Assembly: GCA_017607445.1 (NCBI GenBank)
Contig: JAEVHH010000006.1
Span: 1,674,001 to 1,738,000, forward strand
Length of the DNA: 64,000 bases
Reading direction: 5' to 3'
DNA from: Histoplasma ohiense
Taxonomy: Eukaryota; Ascomycota; Eurotiomycetes; Onygenales; Ajellomycetaceae
Of this stretch, positions 1 through 9,420 are shown piece after piece. The translations under genes and the position numbers were made by a program. Every line of letters starts with the position of its first letter. The stretch's first letter is position 1. Under the pieces are notes generated by a model. That model had not been told where the DNA came from. It ran no database searches and was given only the letters and a program-made list of their open reading frames with translations.

Positions 1-486
1 TATCTGATGAGTTTGATTAAGTCAGTCTAATATCTTGGCTTGAAGTGTAGGATTGAGGAAGAGAGAGTTGAGTTGTCAGAAGACTAGCTCTGATGTATGC
101 TGATGATTCTGACAATAACTCATTCAGAGTTGAAATTTTGCTAATGTGTCATCATTCAATCTGCTATGAATATACCACACTTGATTGAATAGCAAGTCTA
201 TTGCTCATCCATCAATGTTCAATTTGGTGTTCACTTTTGACTTTCATGCAAGGTAGAGTGCTAGATCTCTCTTGTATTTGTTGAGGATTGAAAGCTTCTC
301 TCTTGAAGGCTTTTTGTAAGGTGTGGGTGAAGAAGAAATGGTGAACACAGAAGTGCTCATCACAGTAAATCATTGTTGCAATTCAGTCATCTGTAGCACT
401 TACTGCTGGAGAATACTTCATAGATCTAAGTTGTCATCCACTGTGTTCAGATGTAGTGAGTGTTTGTAGAATTGCTCATAGTTCAT
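1..486 (-). pseudogene. G7 gag, N-terminal part (chromovirus), cut by window edge
   Basis: This is the start of a Ty3/Gypsy gag read on the reverse strand. The start codon is the cat at 484-486, and the frame begins MNYEQF, as in the other gag copies whose starts lie at 48636, 60236 and 63345. Gag would form the capsid of the intracellular retrotransposon particle. The N-terminal part is rich in Gln and Leu (residues about 20-45) and is followed by a conserved Lys/Pro/Arg stretch. The frame has in-frame stops of the TGA type, so it is not functional. It belongs to G7, whose 5' LTR lies to its right; the rest of the element lies left of the window. Confidence 0.75.
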
Positions 487-866
487 TTTGATATCTAAAA
501 ACATGTAATAATAAAAAAAAAAGAAAAAAGAAATACTTGTAGACACTCAGTTCTCTCACAGACACTATTCACAGTGTTGCAGTGTTAAGCTTTATCAAGC
601 TTCTTTGTGAATACTATTTGCAGCATTACAGTTTGTAGACACTCAGACTTTGTAGAACATGATTGATTGTGTCTTGAATGCTTAGACACAACAGTCTATA
701 TAACTAATGATAGAGACACTCAGACTCATGAGAAATCTCTTGTAATGACTAGACACTCAGATCTGTAAACAACACATTTGAATGTAAGAACTGATAACAA
801 CACACTTGAGTGTAAGAACTAATAATAAGACACTCAGATCTTAAATACAGAAGAATCAATTCATAA
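487..866 (-). other. G7 untranslated leader between 5' LTR and gag
   Basis: About 380 bases separate the LTR end from the gag start codon, the same layout as in G5 (48637-49017), G4 (60237-60612) and G3 (63346-63688). The leader holds several short repeats of the type agacactcag(a/t) and a short A-rich run near 510-530. I see no obvious tRNA primer binding site next to the LTR; some chromoviruses self-prime, but that is not shown here. No gene is seen. Confidence 0.6.
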
Positions 867-1399
867 TGTAACAGATGTACTTCAATTAACAATCTAGCAC
901 TATTCTAATACAGATTACAAATTGATTAAGAAAAGAAAGAGAAAAGAAATCAGAAGAAAAGATCATATGAAGAGAGTTTTTATAGAGAAAAGTTTGAAAC
1001 AGAACAATATCAGAAGCCACTTCACAGTGAAATGCAGAATGAAAGAACATTAAAAGATATATGTAAGAATTGTTAGAAACTACATGAGTGCAGAGCATGA
1101 AGTAAGAGAATCATTGAGAGCTATACAGAAGAATCATTAGAGACTATATGAGTGCAGAACACAAAGTGAGAGAATGTTAGAAGCTATGTGAAAGAATCAT
1201 TAGAGACTACACAAGCACAGAGCACAGAGCAGAAGAATGTTAAAAGCTATGCAGAAGAATTGTTAGAAATTACACAAGTGCAGAGCATGAAGTGGAAGAA
1301 CATTGAGAGTTGCATGAGGTCACAACAGCCAGAAACAAGTGGGTGCAGAAGAGGAGTTGATTGCGTAAGTTAATTACTAACAGATGCTAACCCATCACA
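867..1399 (-). repeat. G7 5' LTR (533 bp)
   Basis: In element orientation the LTR runs from TGTGATGGG.. to ..TGTTACA, with TG/CA ends. It aligns over its whole length with the intact LTR at 44238-44771, but most CpG sites have become TpG or CpA. The middle is built of 63-bp tandem units. The right flank (from 1400) is the integrase/chromodomain end of another chromovirus, so G7 inserted into G2. Confidence 0.85.
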
Positions 1400-1725
1400 G
1401 TGCTAGACACATATAATTATCAACTCAACACTCTGTCTGACATTCACAATATCTTTCATACAAACCTGCTCCAACCTGCAGCTGAGGATCCATTCCCCTC
1501 ACAGAGAATCTTCAATTGACAGTCACTCATCATTATAGAAGAAGACAATAAACTCAAATGGGAAATTGAAGCAATTCTTGATGATAGAATCAATCACCAC
1601 CACTGTGAATACCTCATCAAATGAGTAGAATACAATCATTCAATCTGAGAATCTGCATTCATCTTGAAGAACACTGCTGCCCTCAACATCTATGAGTCCT
1701 CACTCATCTCAGTAGAGAGGGATAA
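1400..1725 (+). pseudogene. G2 integrase C-terminus and chromodomain
   Basis: Forward remnant of the end of a chromoviral pol. It contains the stretch around NIFHTNLLQPAAEDPFP typical of the integrase C-terminal region. A chromodomain follows at about 1560-1700, with EAILDDR, EYLIK and (W)VEYNHS(I/T)(W)E; the two Trp codons are now TGA. In this family the chromodomain directs integration to particular chromatin. The purine tract agtagagagggataa (1711-1725) lies directly before the LTR and is the polypurine tract for plus-strand priming. The 5' part was separated by the G7 insertion. Confidence 0.8.
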
Positions 1726-2322
1726 TGTGATGAGTTAGTATCTATTAGTAATTAACTTACACAATCAACTCTTCTTCTGCATTCACTCATTTCTGACTGT
1801 TGTGATCTTGTATAATTCTCAATGTTCTTCCACTCTATACTCTGTATTTGTGTAGTTTCTAACAATTCTTTCACATAGCTTCTTACATTCTTCCACTCTA
1901 TGTTTCACATTTATATAGTTTCTAACAATTCTTCTGCATAGCTCTTAACATTCTTTCACTTCATGCTTCATATTCATATAGTCTCTAACAATTCTTTCAC
2001 ATAGCTTCTTACATTCTTCTGCTCTGTGTTCCATGCTTGTATAGTCTCTAATGATTCTTTCATATAGCTTTCAATGATTCCTCTGCCCCACACTTCACAT
2101 TTGTATAGTTTCTAACAATTCTTATATATACTTTTTAATGTTCTTCTGCTCTGCACTTCACTGTGAAGCAGCTTCTGATATTCTTTCACTCTGAACTTTT
2201 CTCTATAAAAACCCTCTTTATACAATCTTTTCTTCTGATTTCTTTTCTCTTTCTTTCCTTAATCAATTTGTAATCTGTAATTAGAATAGTATCAAATTGT
2301 TAATCGAAGTACATCTGTTACA
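1726..2322 (+). repeat. G2 3' LTR (597 bp, one extra 63-bp unit)
   Basis: Forward LTR from TGTGATGAG to CTGTTACA. It is 63 bp longer than the 534-bp reference LTR at 44238, which fits one extra copy of the internal 63-bp tandem unit. It lies 326 bp from, and inverted to, the G7 LTR. It ends inside the gag of G1, so G2 inserted into G1; tacat at 2323-2327 is the candidate target duplication, with its partner outside the window. Confidence 0.85.
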
Positions 2323-3091
2323 TACATCTGCATCTTATAAAAAGCCTTCAAGAGAGAAGCTCTCAATTCTTGATAAATACAAAAAAGATCTAGCACTCTA
2401 TCTCACATGAAAGTTGAAAGTGAACATCAAATTGAACATCAATGAACAAGCAATAGACTCACTATTCAATCAAATATGGTATATTTATAGCAGATTGAAT
2501 GGTGATGTGTTAGTGAAATTTCAACTCTGAATGAGTCATTGTCAGAACAATCAGTATATATCAGAGCTAGTCTTTCAACAACTCAACTCTCTCTTTCTCA
2601 ATTCTACACTTCAAGTCAAGATATTGAACTGATTTAATCAGACTTGTTAGATGAATGTTGTGTTGACAACTTATCTTTCTGAATTCAATTGCAAGCTTCT
2701 AGAAGTAGATGAGCAAGACTGAGATGATGCTGTTAAGATCAATATACTGTTCAAGAATTTGAACTTTCAGTTGTATAACTGAAGTATAGAGTGTTCAAAA
2801 CTCTCAATATACAGTGAATTCTGCACTGATCTTTGTCTGTTGAACAACAATCTGTCTCAGTTTCATATACTTCAAAATTGTAGAGAATTCTGCTGAATAA
2901 ATATATATGCTTCAAACCACTCTGCAGCATCCCCCATCTTCAAATCAGAATCAATGAACTAAATTCCACATGTGAACACAAGCTGTCTGAGAATCTCTAA
3001 TGTCTCAGAGAAAAATATCATCAACTGAATCATCAGAGAAGTCTGCATACACTGTGACAAGTCAGAGCACTTCACAAATCAATGTCTGAAT
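2323..3091 (+). pseudogene. G1 gag, central and C-terminal part
   Basis: Forward chromovirus gag, missing its N-terminus because of the G2 insertion. The frame passes through the same blocks as other copies: KKPSREKLSILDKY near the start, and further on the region that is open in G5 at 47842-48273. At about 3045-3080 there is a zinc knuckle of the CX2CX4HX4C type (CIHCDKSEHFTNQC), the RNA-binding motif at the end of gag. Many TGA and TAA breaks mark it as dead. hAT-1 interrupts the frame just after the zinc knuckle, and the gag resumes at 8969. Confidence 0.8.
3084..3091. repeat. hAT-1 left 8-bp target-site duplication
   Basis: gtctgaat directly before the element, identical to 8969-8976 directly after it. 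Eight base pairs is the duplication length typical of the hAT superfamily. Confidence 0.9.
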
Positions 3092-3586
3092 TAGACTGAC
3101 CGTGTGACCGTGCATGGGACCATGACCAATTTTAGCGTTGGTCCCATTCTCATATATTTTGGTCCTGGTCTCATATATTGTTTTTCAAACCAGTCACTTT
3201 ACACTGTTTGTATTATAGCTCTGGTTCCATTTCACTGTTTATGAGAAATATTTAGATTCTGAATACTGTTCTTATCTTGATTTCTGAGTCACAGTCCTGT
3301 TTGGTCCCATTTTACAAAATGGAACCAAATGAGATCATGACTTACCCATAATTACATAATACATATACCTTTATGCTGAATGGTAGCTAATTATGATGTG
3401 AGTGTTATCAAATATCATTATCTTTTTGATGTCACAACAGAAATATCATTATATGTCTGTAGACATTTTGAAAATTAAAAAACAAAAACAAAAACAACAA
3501 CTGAGAATATTATAAAAAAAAAAAAAAACAAAAACCTCCAGCAAAAAAAAAAATAATGAAAAAAAAAAAATAAAAATAAACAAAAC
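3092..3586 (+). promoter_or_regulatory. hAT-1 left terminal and subterminal region
   Basis: No gene. It contains the inverted-repeat terminus and several copies of GGTCCCA/TGGGACC or one-base variants between 3115 and 3340. A-rich runs follow at 3475-3590. The mirrored motif set at the other end (8690-8968) suggests transposase-binding subterminal repeats, as known for Ac and other hAT elements; this role is inferred. Confidence 0.55.
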
Positions 3587-3966
3587 TCATTTGTTCAATC
3601 TATAATCATCAAAAAAATTACTACTCAATTCTTCAGTGATCTCCATCATCAATCTAATATCTCTCACAGTGAGAATCATCTGCTCACAATGAATCATGAT
3701 CTTAAGATCATCTATGAAATGATTAGTGAGATATTGTTACATCTGTTTTCACATGATATCATACACTCAAAAAGTGTGATCAATGTAGTCTCCATGGCAA
3801 CTTGGAGAGCATTGAGGATAGAATGTTGAAAGTGATACTTCCCTCCATCAATCTTCTGAACAAGATGTGCAAACACAGTCTTGAGGAAAATGAGATTCTC
3901 AGACTTCTGATAATAATGGATCTCATAGATAGCTTCTACTTTCATATCAGTATCTAGCATTATCAA
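3587..3966 (-). CDS. histone H3-like protein gene carried by hAT-1 (two exons)
   Basis: Reverse-strand gene. Exon 1 (3966-3765) and exon 2 (3711-3587, stop 3587-3589) flank a 53-nt intron (3712-3764) with GTATGA at the 5' site, CTAAT before the end and TAG at the 3' site. The spliced product of 108 residues aligns with the histone H3 core. EIHYYQKSENLIF matches the αN region (EIRRYQKSTELLI). FAHLVQKI matches α1 (FQRLVREI). HFQHSILNALQ and LITLFE match α2. After the splice, IHCEQMILTVRDIRLM fits IHAKRVTIMPKDIQLA without gaps. Loop 1 is about 3 residues shorter than in H3. No N-terminal tail is resolved; a basic stretch lies upstream (about 3990-4020) but is out of frame or behind another intron. 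Both exons are open in this copy. H3 belongs to nucleosomes; why a transposon would carry such a protein is unknown (chromatin targeting, a silencing decoy, or a centromere-type variant are guesses). Confidence 0.75.
3712..3764 (-). other. intron in the H3-like gene of hAT-1
   Basis: Read on the reverse strand the 53 nt start GTATGATATC and end CTAATCATTTCATAG, giving a 5' site, branch-like CTAAT and 3' site normal for filamentous fungi. Removing it joins LFE to Y-D-L-K and restores the H3 alignment across the junction. The same intron at the same place is present in hAT-2 (41716-41768). Confidence 0.75.
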
Positions 3967-4771
3967 AAAGCATTACTTTGAATTTCATACTCTGCTTATC
4001 CACTTTTTTCATACAAGAGTGGGGGTTGTGCACCTCTCACACAGCACAGCAAGCATTGAAATGTCACTTGTGATGATGAGCTCAGATCACTTTCCACTTC
4101 ACCACTCACTGCTCATATACTGCCTTACAGAAAGCAGCAGTTGTTGGCATTGCTTTCTGATGAGAGATATTCTTATCACAGATCATTTTTTTTGTTGAGA
4201 AAGAGGGAGAGAAATCAGAGAGTGAGAGAGAAGAAATCAGAGAGTGAGAGAGGATGAGTGCAGAGAATAGACATATAGATTTCAGAGAGAGAAGAACAGA
4301 GACTTGTGATGATGAATTTGCTAGATAGAATCAATTAATCAATCAGTATTCATTTGCAGAAAACGTTGAGATATTCATATTGCTTTTAATAGTTAACATA
4401 CTGCTGCAGAATTATGATGGGTTAGAGAGAGAAGAGAGAAAGAACAAAGAAAAAGAAAAACATGTATGAATGTTAAATTGAGAGATTGTATATGCAAATA
4501 ATCTCTATAGCAACAAAGAAACATCTCATCTGCATTCAGCCATAATATAACTTGCAGAGTGCATGCAGCACACAATATCAATAAGTAGCACAAAAATGCA
4601 AACAGTGTTGCTATGAGATATGTAATTTTTCATAACATATAAAAGTAGATTTTCTTTCTTCTTGAATTCTTTGATATATCTCTGTTCTTCCCATCACATT
4701 TCTGTGTGGATAGTAACTTATAAAAAGAATATATTATTTTCTCTAGAAATCTTCATCATCACAATTAGAAC
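3967..4771. promoter_or_regulatory. hAT-1 spacer between the two divergent accessory genes
   Basis: The H3-like gene reads left and the coiled-coil gene reads right, so this 0.8-kb spacer should hold both promoters and perhaps the unresolved 5' exon of the H3-like gene. It has a GA-rich tract at about 4195-4270 with a 22-bp unit (aaatcagagagtgagagaga plus ag) present twice in tandem. Short open frames here (for example 4393-4593 on the reverse strand) are broken in hAT-2 and are not believed. Confidence 0.4.
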
Positions 4772-5671
4772 ATGTTTCTCTTCTCTTCTTCTGCTGAAAA
4801 CATATCTGTTTCCCTCTTCAAGAAACATTTGATGGCTCTGTGTACTATCAAGACACACAAATGCTGTCATCATCTTGAGAAGAAAGAGAAAGAATTCTTC
4901 AAGCATGAAGAGACTGATCACAAGACACACTATATTGTCTTGAAAAAACTCTGTAATAGAGTAGATTGATAATGATTTTGGATAACACTTCTGCTGAAAT
5001 TTGACTAATATTATGAAAGGAATGATGCTGATGGCTCAATGTGTGAGAAGTTGGAGAAGAAAGCAGTGGAGTTGCTCATGCAGCAGCACTGAGATCAGAA
5101 ATGCTCATGAAAATGATTTGAGATCAAGATGAAGAGAGAGAGAGCTGAGAAGATGGCAGCTGTGAAAAAGTACTGTCAGAAGAAGATTGAAGATGTGTTT
5201 ACTCACAAAGCAAAGAAACTCAAGCTGATAGATTGTATTTTGAATATATTCATTGATAATGCTTTTTGATAATGATTCTGTTGTCTAATTGATTAGCAGG
5301 CTTCTGAAGAGAATCAGAGTATTGGAGCCTTGTTTAGATCTTGTATGTACTCAATGATTCAGAATATTGAGGAGACAGCATTGCTTTCTGAGCATACTAA
5401 TTTGCTTGCTGCAGAGATAGAATCTGAAACAGTAGATCAGAAGATGCAGAACTTTGAAGCTCAAGTGAATCTGATGAAAAGAGAGAAGAATTCTCTCTCA
5501 TCTAAGAAGATAGCTGAGAAGAGTTTTGAGGTGGTTGTTTCCTTGAATGAGAAGAAGAAGAAGAGAGAGAAGAAGAAAGAGAAGAATTGAATTGTGAAGA
5601 ATGAAGAGAAAAAGAAAGAGAAGAAGAAGAAGAAGAAGAAGAAAGTCAAAGAAGAAAAGAAAATAATCTAA
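4772..5671 (+). pseudogene. hAT-1 accessory gene: coiled-coil, Lys/Glu-rich protein of unknown function
   Basis: The proposed start is the ATG at 4772 (MFLFSSSAEN). A first exon-like block runs to about 4960 and is rich in His, Lys and Glu. A second block at about 5010-5230 includes CEKLEKKAVELLMQQH and KKYCQKKIEDVF. A third block at 5300-5590 has heptad-like Leu/Ile spacing (NIEETALLSEHTNLL, QAQVNLMK-type) and suggests a coiled coil. The end is a Lys/Glu tail to TAA at 5669-5671, reached through one in-frame TGA (5588-5590) that is probably a lost Trp or Arg codon. TAA/TGA-rich gaps at about 4961-5010 and 5230-5297 look like introns, but I could not fix their borders in frame. No family is recognised. 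The strongly charged tail would suit a nuclear or chromatin-associated protein, which is only a guess. Confidence 0.5.
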
Positions 5672-6190
5672 GAAAAATTTTTTTTTTTTACATGTTTGTT
5701 TTTTAATATTTTTGTTAAATTAATTATATTATTATCTGTCAGAGATTACAAATTTTTTATTTGATATTTTACATTATGCAATTCTTTGTTGTGAGAATAT
5801 ATTATCATAGTGATATTATGCTCATGATATATATATATATATATATGTGTATGTATACTGTAAGGTGTGTGTGACTTTACATATAGTATTGGTAAACAAT
5901 GAAAGGTGATAAATTCATACTGCGGAATTGTGATATATTAGAGATAGATAATATATCTAATGAATCAACTTTTCAATACTTATAAACCTTAATAATATTT
6001 TTAATATTTTAATTATCATTCTTTTCTATTTTATCATAATTTTGTTGTTGTTTATAAATATATTCTACTAGTGTTCTAACCAATTAGAGTGGGTTAATGA
6101 AAAGAGAGTAAAAAAAAACTCAACAAATTTCTTAACTTTATTATTCTCAGAATTCATTCCACACATAATTTCTCATCATTTATATTCATC
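5672..6190. other. hAT-1 AT-rich spacer before the transposase
   Basis: No gene seen. It contains a (TA)n run at about 5825-5845 followed by tgtgtatgtat, and an AT-rich stretch up to the transposase start. Conserved with 43676-44194 in hAT-2. Probably a terminator for the upstream gene plus the transposase promoter. Confidence 0.4.
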
Positions 6191-8590
6191 ATGGCAACTT
6201 CAGTAATTGCTGAATCAGAGAATTCATCACCTTCTTTAATGAAGGTTCAAGATCTTATAGAAATAAGAGTGAATCAAATGATTTATATTATTTACAAGTT
6301 CTCACAAGATGAGCTCTTTCAAGTCTGATGAATGCATACTTTCTTTTTTCTTGATGATGAAAAACAACACAATCTATGGAAAAGCCAGCATAGACAATGA
6401 GAAGATCTATGAAAAAACTTTCAACAAATTGCTGTGAAGATCACTGAAGAGCCATTTCTCTGCTGTAATCATTGCAACTCCATACAAAAACATTCATTCT
6501 GGAGTGGACATGGATCAGAAGAAATCACACAACATTTGAAATCTGCTGATTGTCTACAGCTTAGAGAAAAACATCAGAATATTCTTCATGAACTGATACT
6601 TATATCATCTACTCTCATTAATGATAATGATATTTGGTAACACTTATGTACTATTTTGCAGAAAAACATGTGAAAACAACAATGAACTGATGCTGATCTT
6701 TCAATTTCAACTCTTTCATCAGATAACTTTTGAGAATAACTTCTATGTCTATGTATATTCTTGAATCTTCCACTGTGTGCTGTTGAAAACTCGGAATTTT
6801 GAACTTTACTTCAAATGCTTAATTCACATATTCAAATTCCTCATCAATCCAGTCTCCACTCTTCTCTGAATACACATTACAACAATGATATGTGACAACT
6901 TGGACTTCTGTTGAAGAAACAACAGAAGATATCACTGGCAGTGGATGCATAAACAAGCATCAACAATCTATTCTTTTTGAGTGCAGTTTGTTATTTTATT
7001 GATGAGGATTGAAATTATAAAGAGAAATTGATTGACTTTGAACAATTGAAGAGCAGTCATACAGATGAATATATGACTGATGTTCTCATGACAATCATTA
7101 AAAATGATTACTGAGATATTTCATCAGATCTTCTTGCAATCACAACAGACAATGCAGTAAACAACTTGATTATGATGCAGAGTCTGGAATAAAAACTGAT
7201 ATTGTATAGATGAAATGATAAATGTGGATATATTCCCTGTATTGCACATGTTATTCAGCTTGTTGTTCAAGCATTGATTAAAGGCCTGAATATTGAATCT
7301 GAAAACACAGAACTGGTCAGTTGTTTTGATGAGAATGATATTGAAATTGTTACTCACATCACATTCTCATCAACTCTTCACAAGGTAATGATATTTGATA
7401 ATGCTTCAGTGAAAATTGATCAATTTGCTAACTATCTCATTATCTTTTTTAGATTCATCACATTGCCAATGCAATCAGTACTTCTCCCAAATAACAACAA
7501 TGATTTCACAATATTCAAGTCACACACAGCTCAGTTCCTTCTCTTAATATGATACAAGATGTTTGAACACAGTGGAGTTCTATCTATAAAATGACAGTTC
7601 AAGCACTTCAACTAAAAGATGCTGTGAATCATTGAATTCAGAATTCTGAGCAAGAGAAGATTTGTGCTCTGAAACTTTCTGATACAGAGTGGGCACAGTT
7701 AAAATATGTTGTTGAACTGTTGTTTATCTTTTACAAAACAACAAAGACTGTGTCTATTACAGTAACATCAATGATGCAAGCTTCTTGATGAGTATACAAC
7801 AGTTTATTTACTCATTTGGAAACTCAGATGATTTGTGTATGAGAAAAGCAATTCTGAGATAGAGTTATTTCTGCAGCAATTGAAAGAGCTTGAGACAAAC
7901 TTGCAGAGTATTATACAAGAATCAATCAACCATTTGCTGATTACTATGCTGTTGCTGCTGTACTTGATCCCTCTCATTGAATCAATGCATATACTCCCAG
8001 GGATTGGACGGCGGAAGAACAACAAATCTATGTTGATATAGCTTGAATATACTACAACAACAACTATCAACAATATGAACAGAATAATACACAAGTTGAA
8101 GAGTCAATAGAATATGATTCTTTGATTAGTAACTTTGTTTTTTAAAATACTCACTGAGATATTGATATTAATCTGTTACTAATATTTATTGATTAAGGAT
8201 TTGCACTCATTGATTGCTGCTGAAAATCTGAGCAAACAAAATTCTTGCAACACTGAATTTGACTGCTATCTATATAATGATTCTGTTAATATCAAAGGAA
8301 AATCTATTTTAGATCTGTGGAGGATGATCAGCAGTCAGTACTCAACAGTGACAATGATGGCACACAATATTCTGACAATTCCATTGGCAGGAGTTGATAT
8401 GGAGAGAAAGTTTAACTCAAGTCAAGATATTTGTCACTATCATCATGATCAATTGCAAGAAGAAACTGTAAAGAAATTAATGATGATTAAGCATGGAAAA
8501 GAAAAAGAAATTGTTGATAAGAATTCTATTGTGGCAGAATTCTCTTTCAATGATATAGTGAAGAAAAAAATTGAGTGTGATTGTATATAG
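6191..8590 (+). pseudogene. hAT-1 transposase, degenerate
   Basis: The start is ATG 6191 (MATSVIAESE). A BED-type zinc finger region lies at about 6340-6570, with CNHC followed by His and Cys (HLKSADC). An intron is likely at about 6624-6661 (GTAATG-type to TTTTGCAG). The catalytic core follows: the block ISLAVDA(W)TSINN at about 6935-6970, FIDEDWNYKEKL at about 7000, ITTDNAVNNLIMM at about 7140, and CIAHVIQLVVQ at about 7240-7275, the hallmark C..H block of hAT transposases. After another intron (about 8130-8187) comes the C-terminal hAT dimerisation domain, open at 8189-8590, with LWRMISSQYSTVTMMAHNIL and GVDMERKFNSSQD. Numerous TGA codons interrupt the core, so it is not active. The enzyme would cut and paste the element in the nucleus. 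Confidence 0.85.
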
Positions 8591-8968
8591 TATTAATGAG
8601 CTTGTGAGTGTTACCAATAATTGTTACCAATTGTCATGTATTGTGAGTGTTATCAATAATTGTTACCAATTGTCATGTATTACATAATCATCAGAACAGG
8701 ATCAAACTTGAGCTAAAATCATGATCAGTCTCAGATCACATTCTTATTTTTCATAGTCAGTCACTTTGCATGGAATAATAAATTTTGTTGGTCTCATAAT
8801 AGTCATGTTAGGCCTAAATCTGATTCTTTTACACTTCATTTCTGAAAATTTTGATCTCTTTACACTCCCATTCTGATCCTGGTCCCACTGGAAATCACGC
8901 CAAGAAATGGACTGGGACCAAACCAAACCAAACCAAATGTGAAATTCATGATCCCACCGGCCAGCCTA
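8591..8968 (+). promoter_or_regulatory. hAT-1 right subterminal region and inverted-repeat end
   Basis: No gene. A direct duplication of about 48 bp (gtgagtgttaccaataattg...) lies at about 8602-8690. The end has repeated GGTCCCA-type motifs in both orientations and three copies of aaacc in tandem at 8919-8935. The element ends at CCAGCCTA (8961-8968) and is followed by the 8-bp target duplication. Confidence 0.6.
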
Positions 8969-9420
8969 GTCTGAATGCAATCACTCTGAGTAAATCCTTC
9001 ATGTGTGTGAATGCTGTGTTGTCTGTGGACAAGCAAGAACAGGGAAAAGATGAGCTCTCACTCTAAAACATAGATAAGAGCTCAAGAAGCAGAAAGCTAG
9101 CTGAAGATTTGAGTAGAAGATACAAGTAAATACAATCATAATCTCTGCTATTGTAAATAGCTTAGTCAATATATAAGCAATGATAGACAGTGATTTTCTT
9201 CACTATACTCTTATAGACACTCAGCTGATTGAGAAGCATAAGCTTCAGTGTATTCTCTTTTTCAAACTGTGTAAACTCAGTGAATTTGACAGCCTCAGAG
9301 GATTTGCCTCCTACAACATGATAAAATTTAATATCAATGTAGAAGAACACAAGAAAAAGAATGTATATATATATGAAATACAAGACTTTGAATATGATCT
9401 AATACTCAGTCTATCATAAC
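8969..9420 (+). pseudogene. G1 gag end and aspartic protease
   Basis: Continuation of G1 after hAT-1; the first 8 bp (8969-8976) are the right copy of the target duplication. The gag tail (VDKQEQGKDELSL) ends near 9066. The protease is open at 9180-9419. The catalytic motif DSG of the family reads D-S-D here (MIDSDFLHY), so the copy is damaged in its active site as well as in frame. The protease would mature the Gag-Pol polyprotein. Confidence 0.75.

Larger units (their letters stand above)
3092..8968 (+). mobile_element. hAT-1: complete hAT DNA transposon with two extra genes
   Basis: The element is 5877 bp long. Its ends are imperfect inverted repeats: TAGACTGACCGTGTG at the left and TAGGCTGGCCGGTGG read inward from the right. 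It is flanked by the 8-bp duplication gtctgaat. It holds, left to right, an H3-histone-like gene on the reverse strand, a coiled-coil Lys/Glu-rich gene on the forward strand, and a BED/hAT transposase on the forward strand. The subterminal regions carry repeated GGTCCCA / TGGGACC motifs in both orientations (for example 3113-3190, 3300-3340, 8875-8955), possible transposase binding sites. A second copy lies at 41097-47511 with a different target duplication, so the two copies moved independently. Confidence 0.9.

Noticed and set aside
3587..3966. Calling the H3-like protein a centromeric CENP-A
   Set aside because: Loop 1 is shorter, not longer, than in H3, and the N-terminal tail is unresolved; the sequence only supports an H3-type fold.
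4393..4593. Membrane-like short protein on the reverse strand of hAT-1
   Set aside because: The frame is not kept in hAT-2, and hydrophobic composition is expected from the complement of AG-rich DNA.
5461..5649. Phe-rich reverse frame
   Set aside because: It is the complement of the Lys/Glu codon tail of the forward accessory gene.
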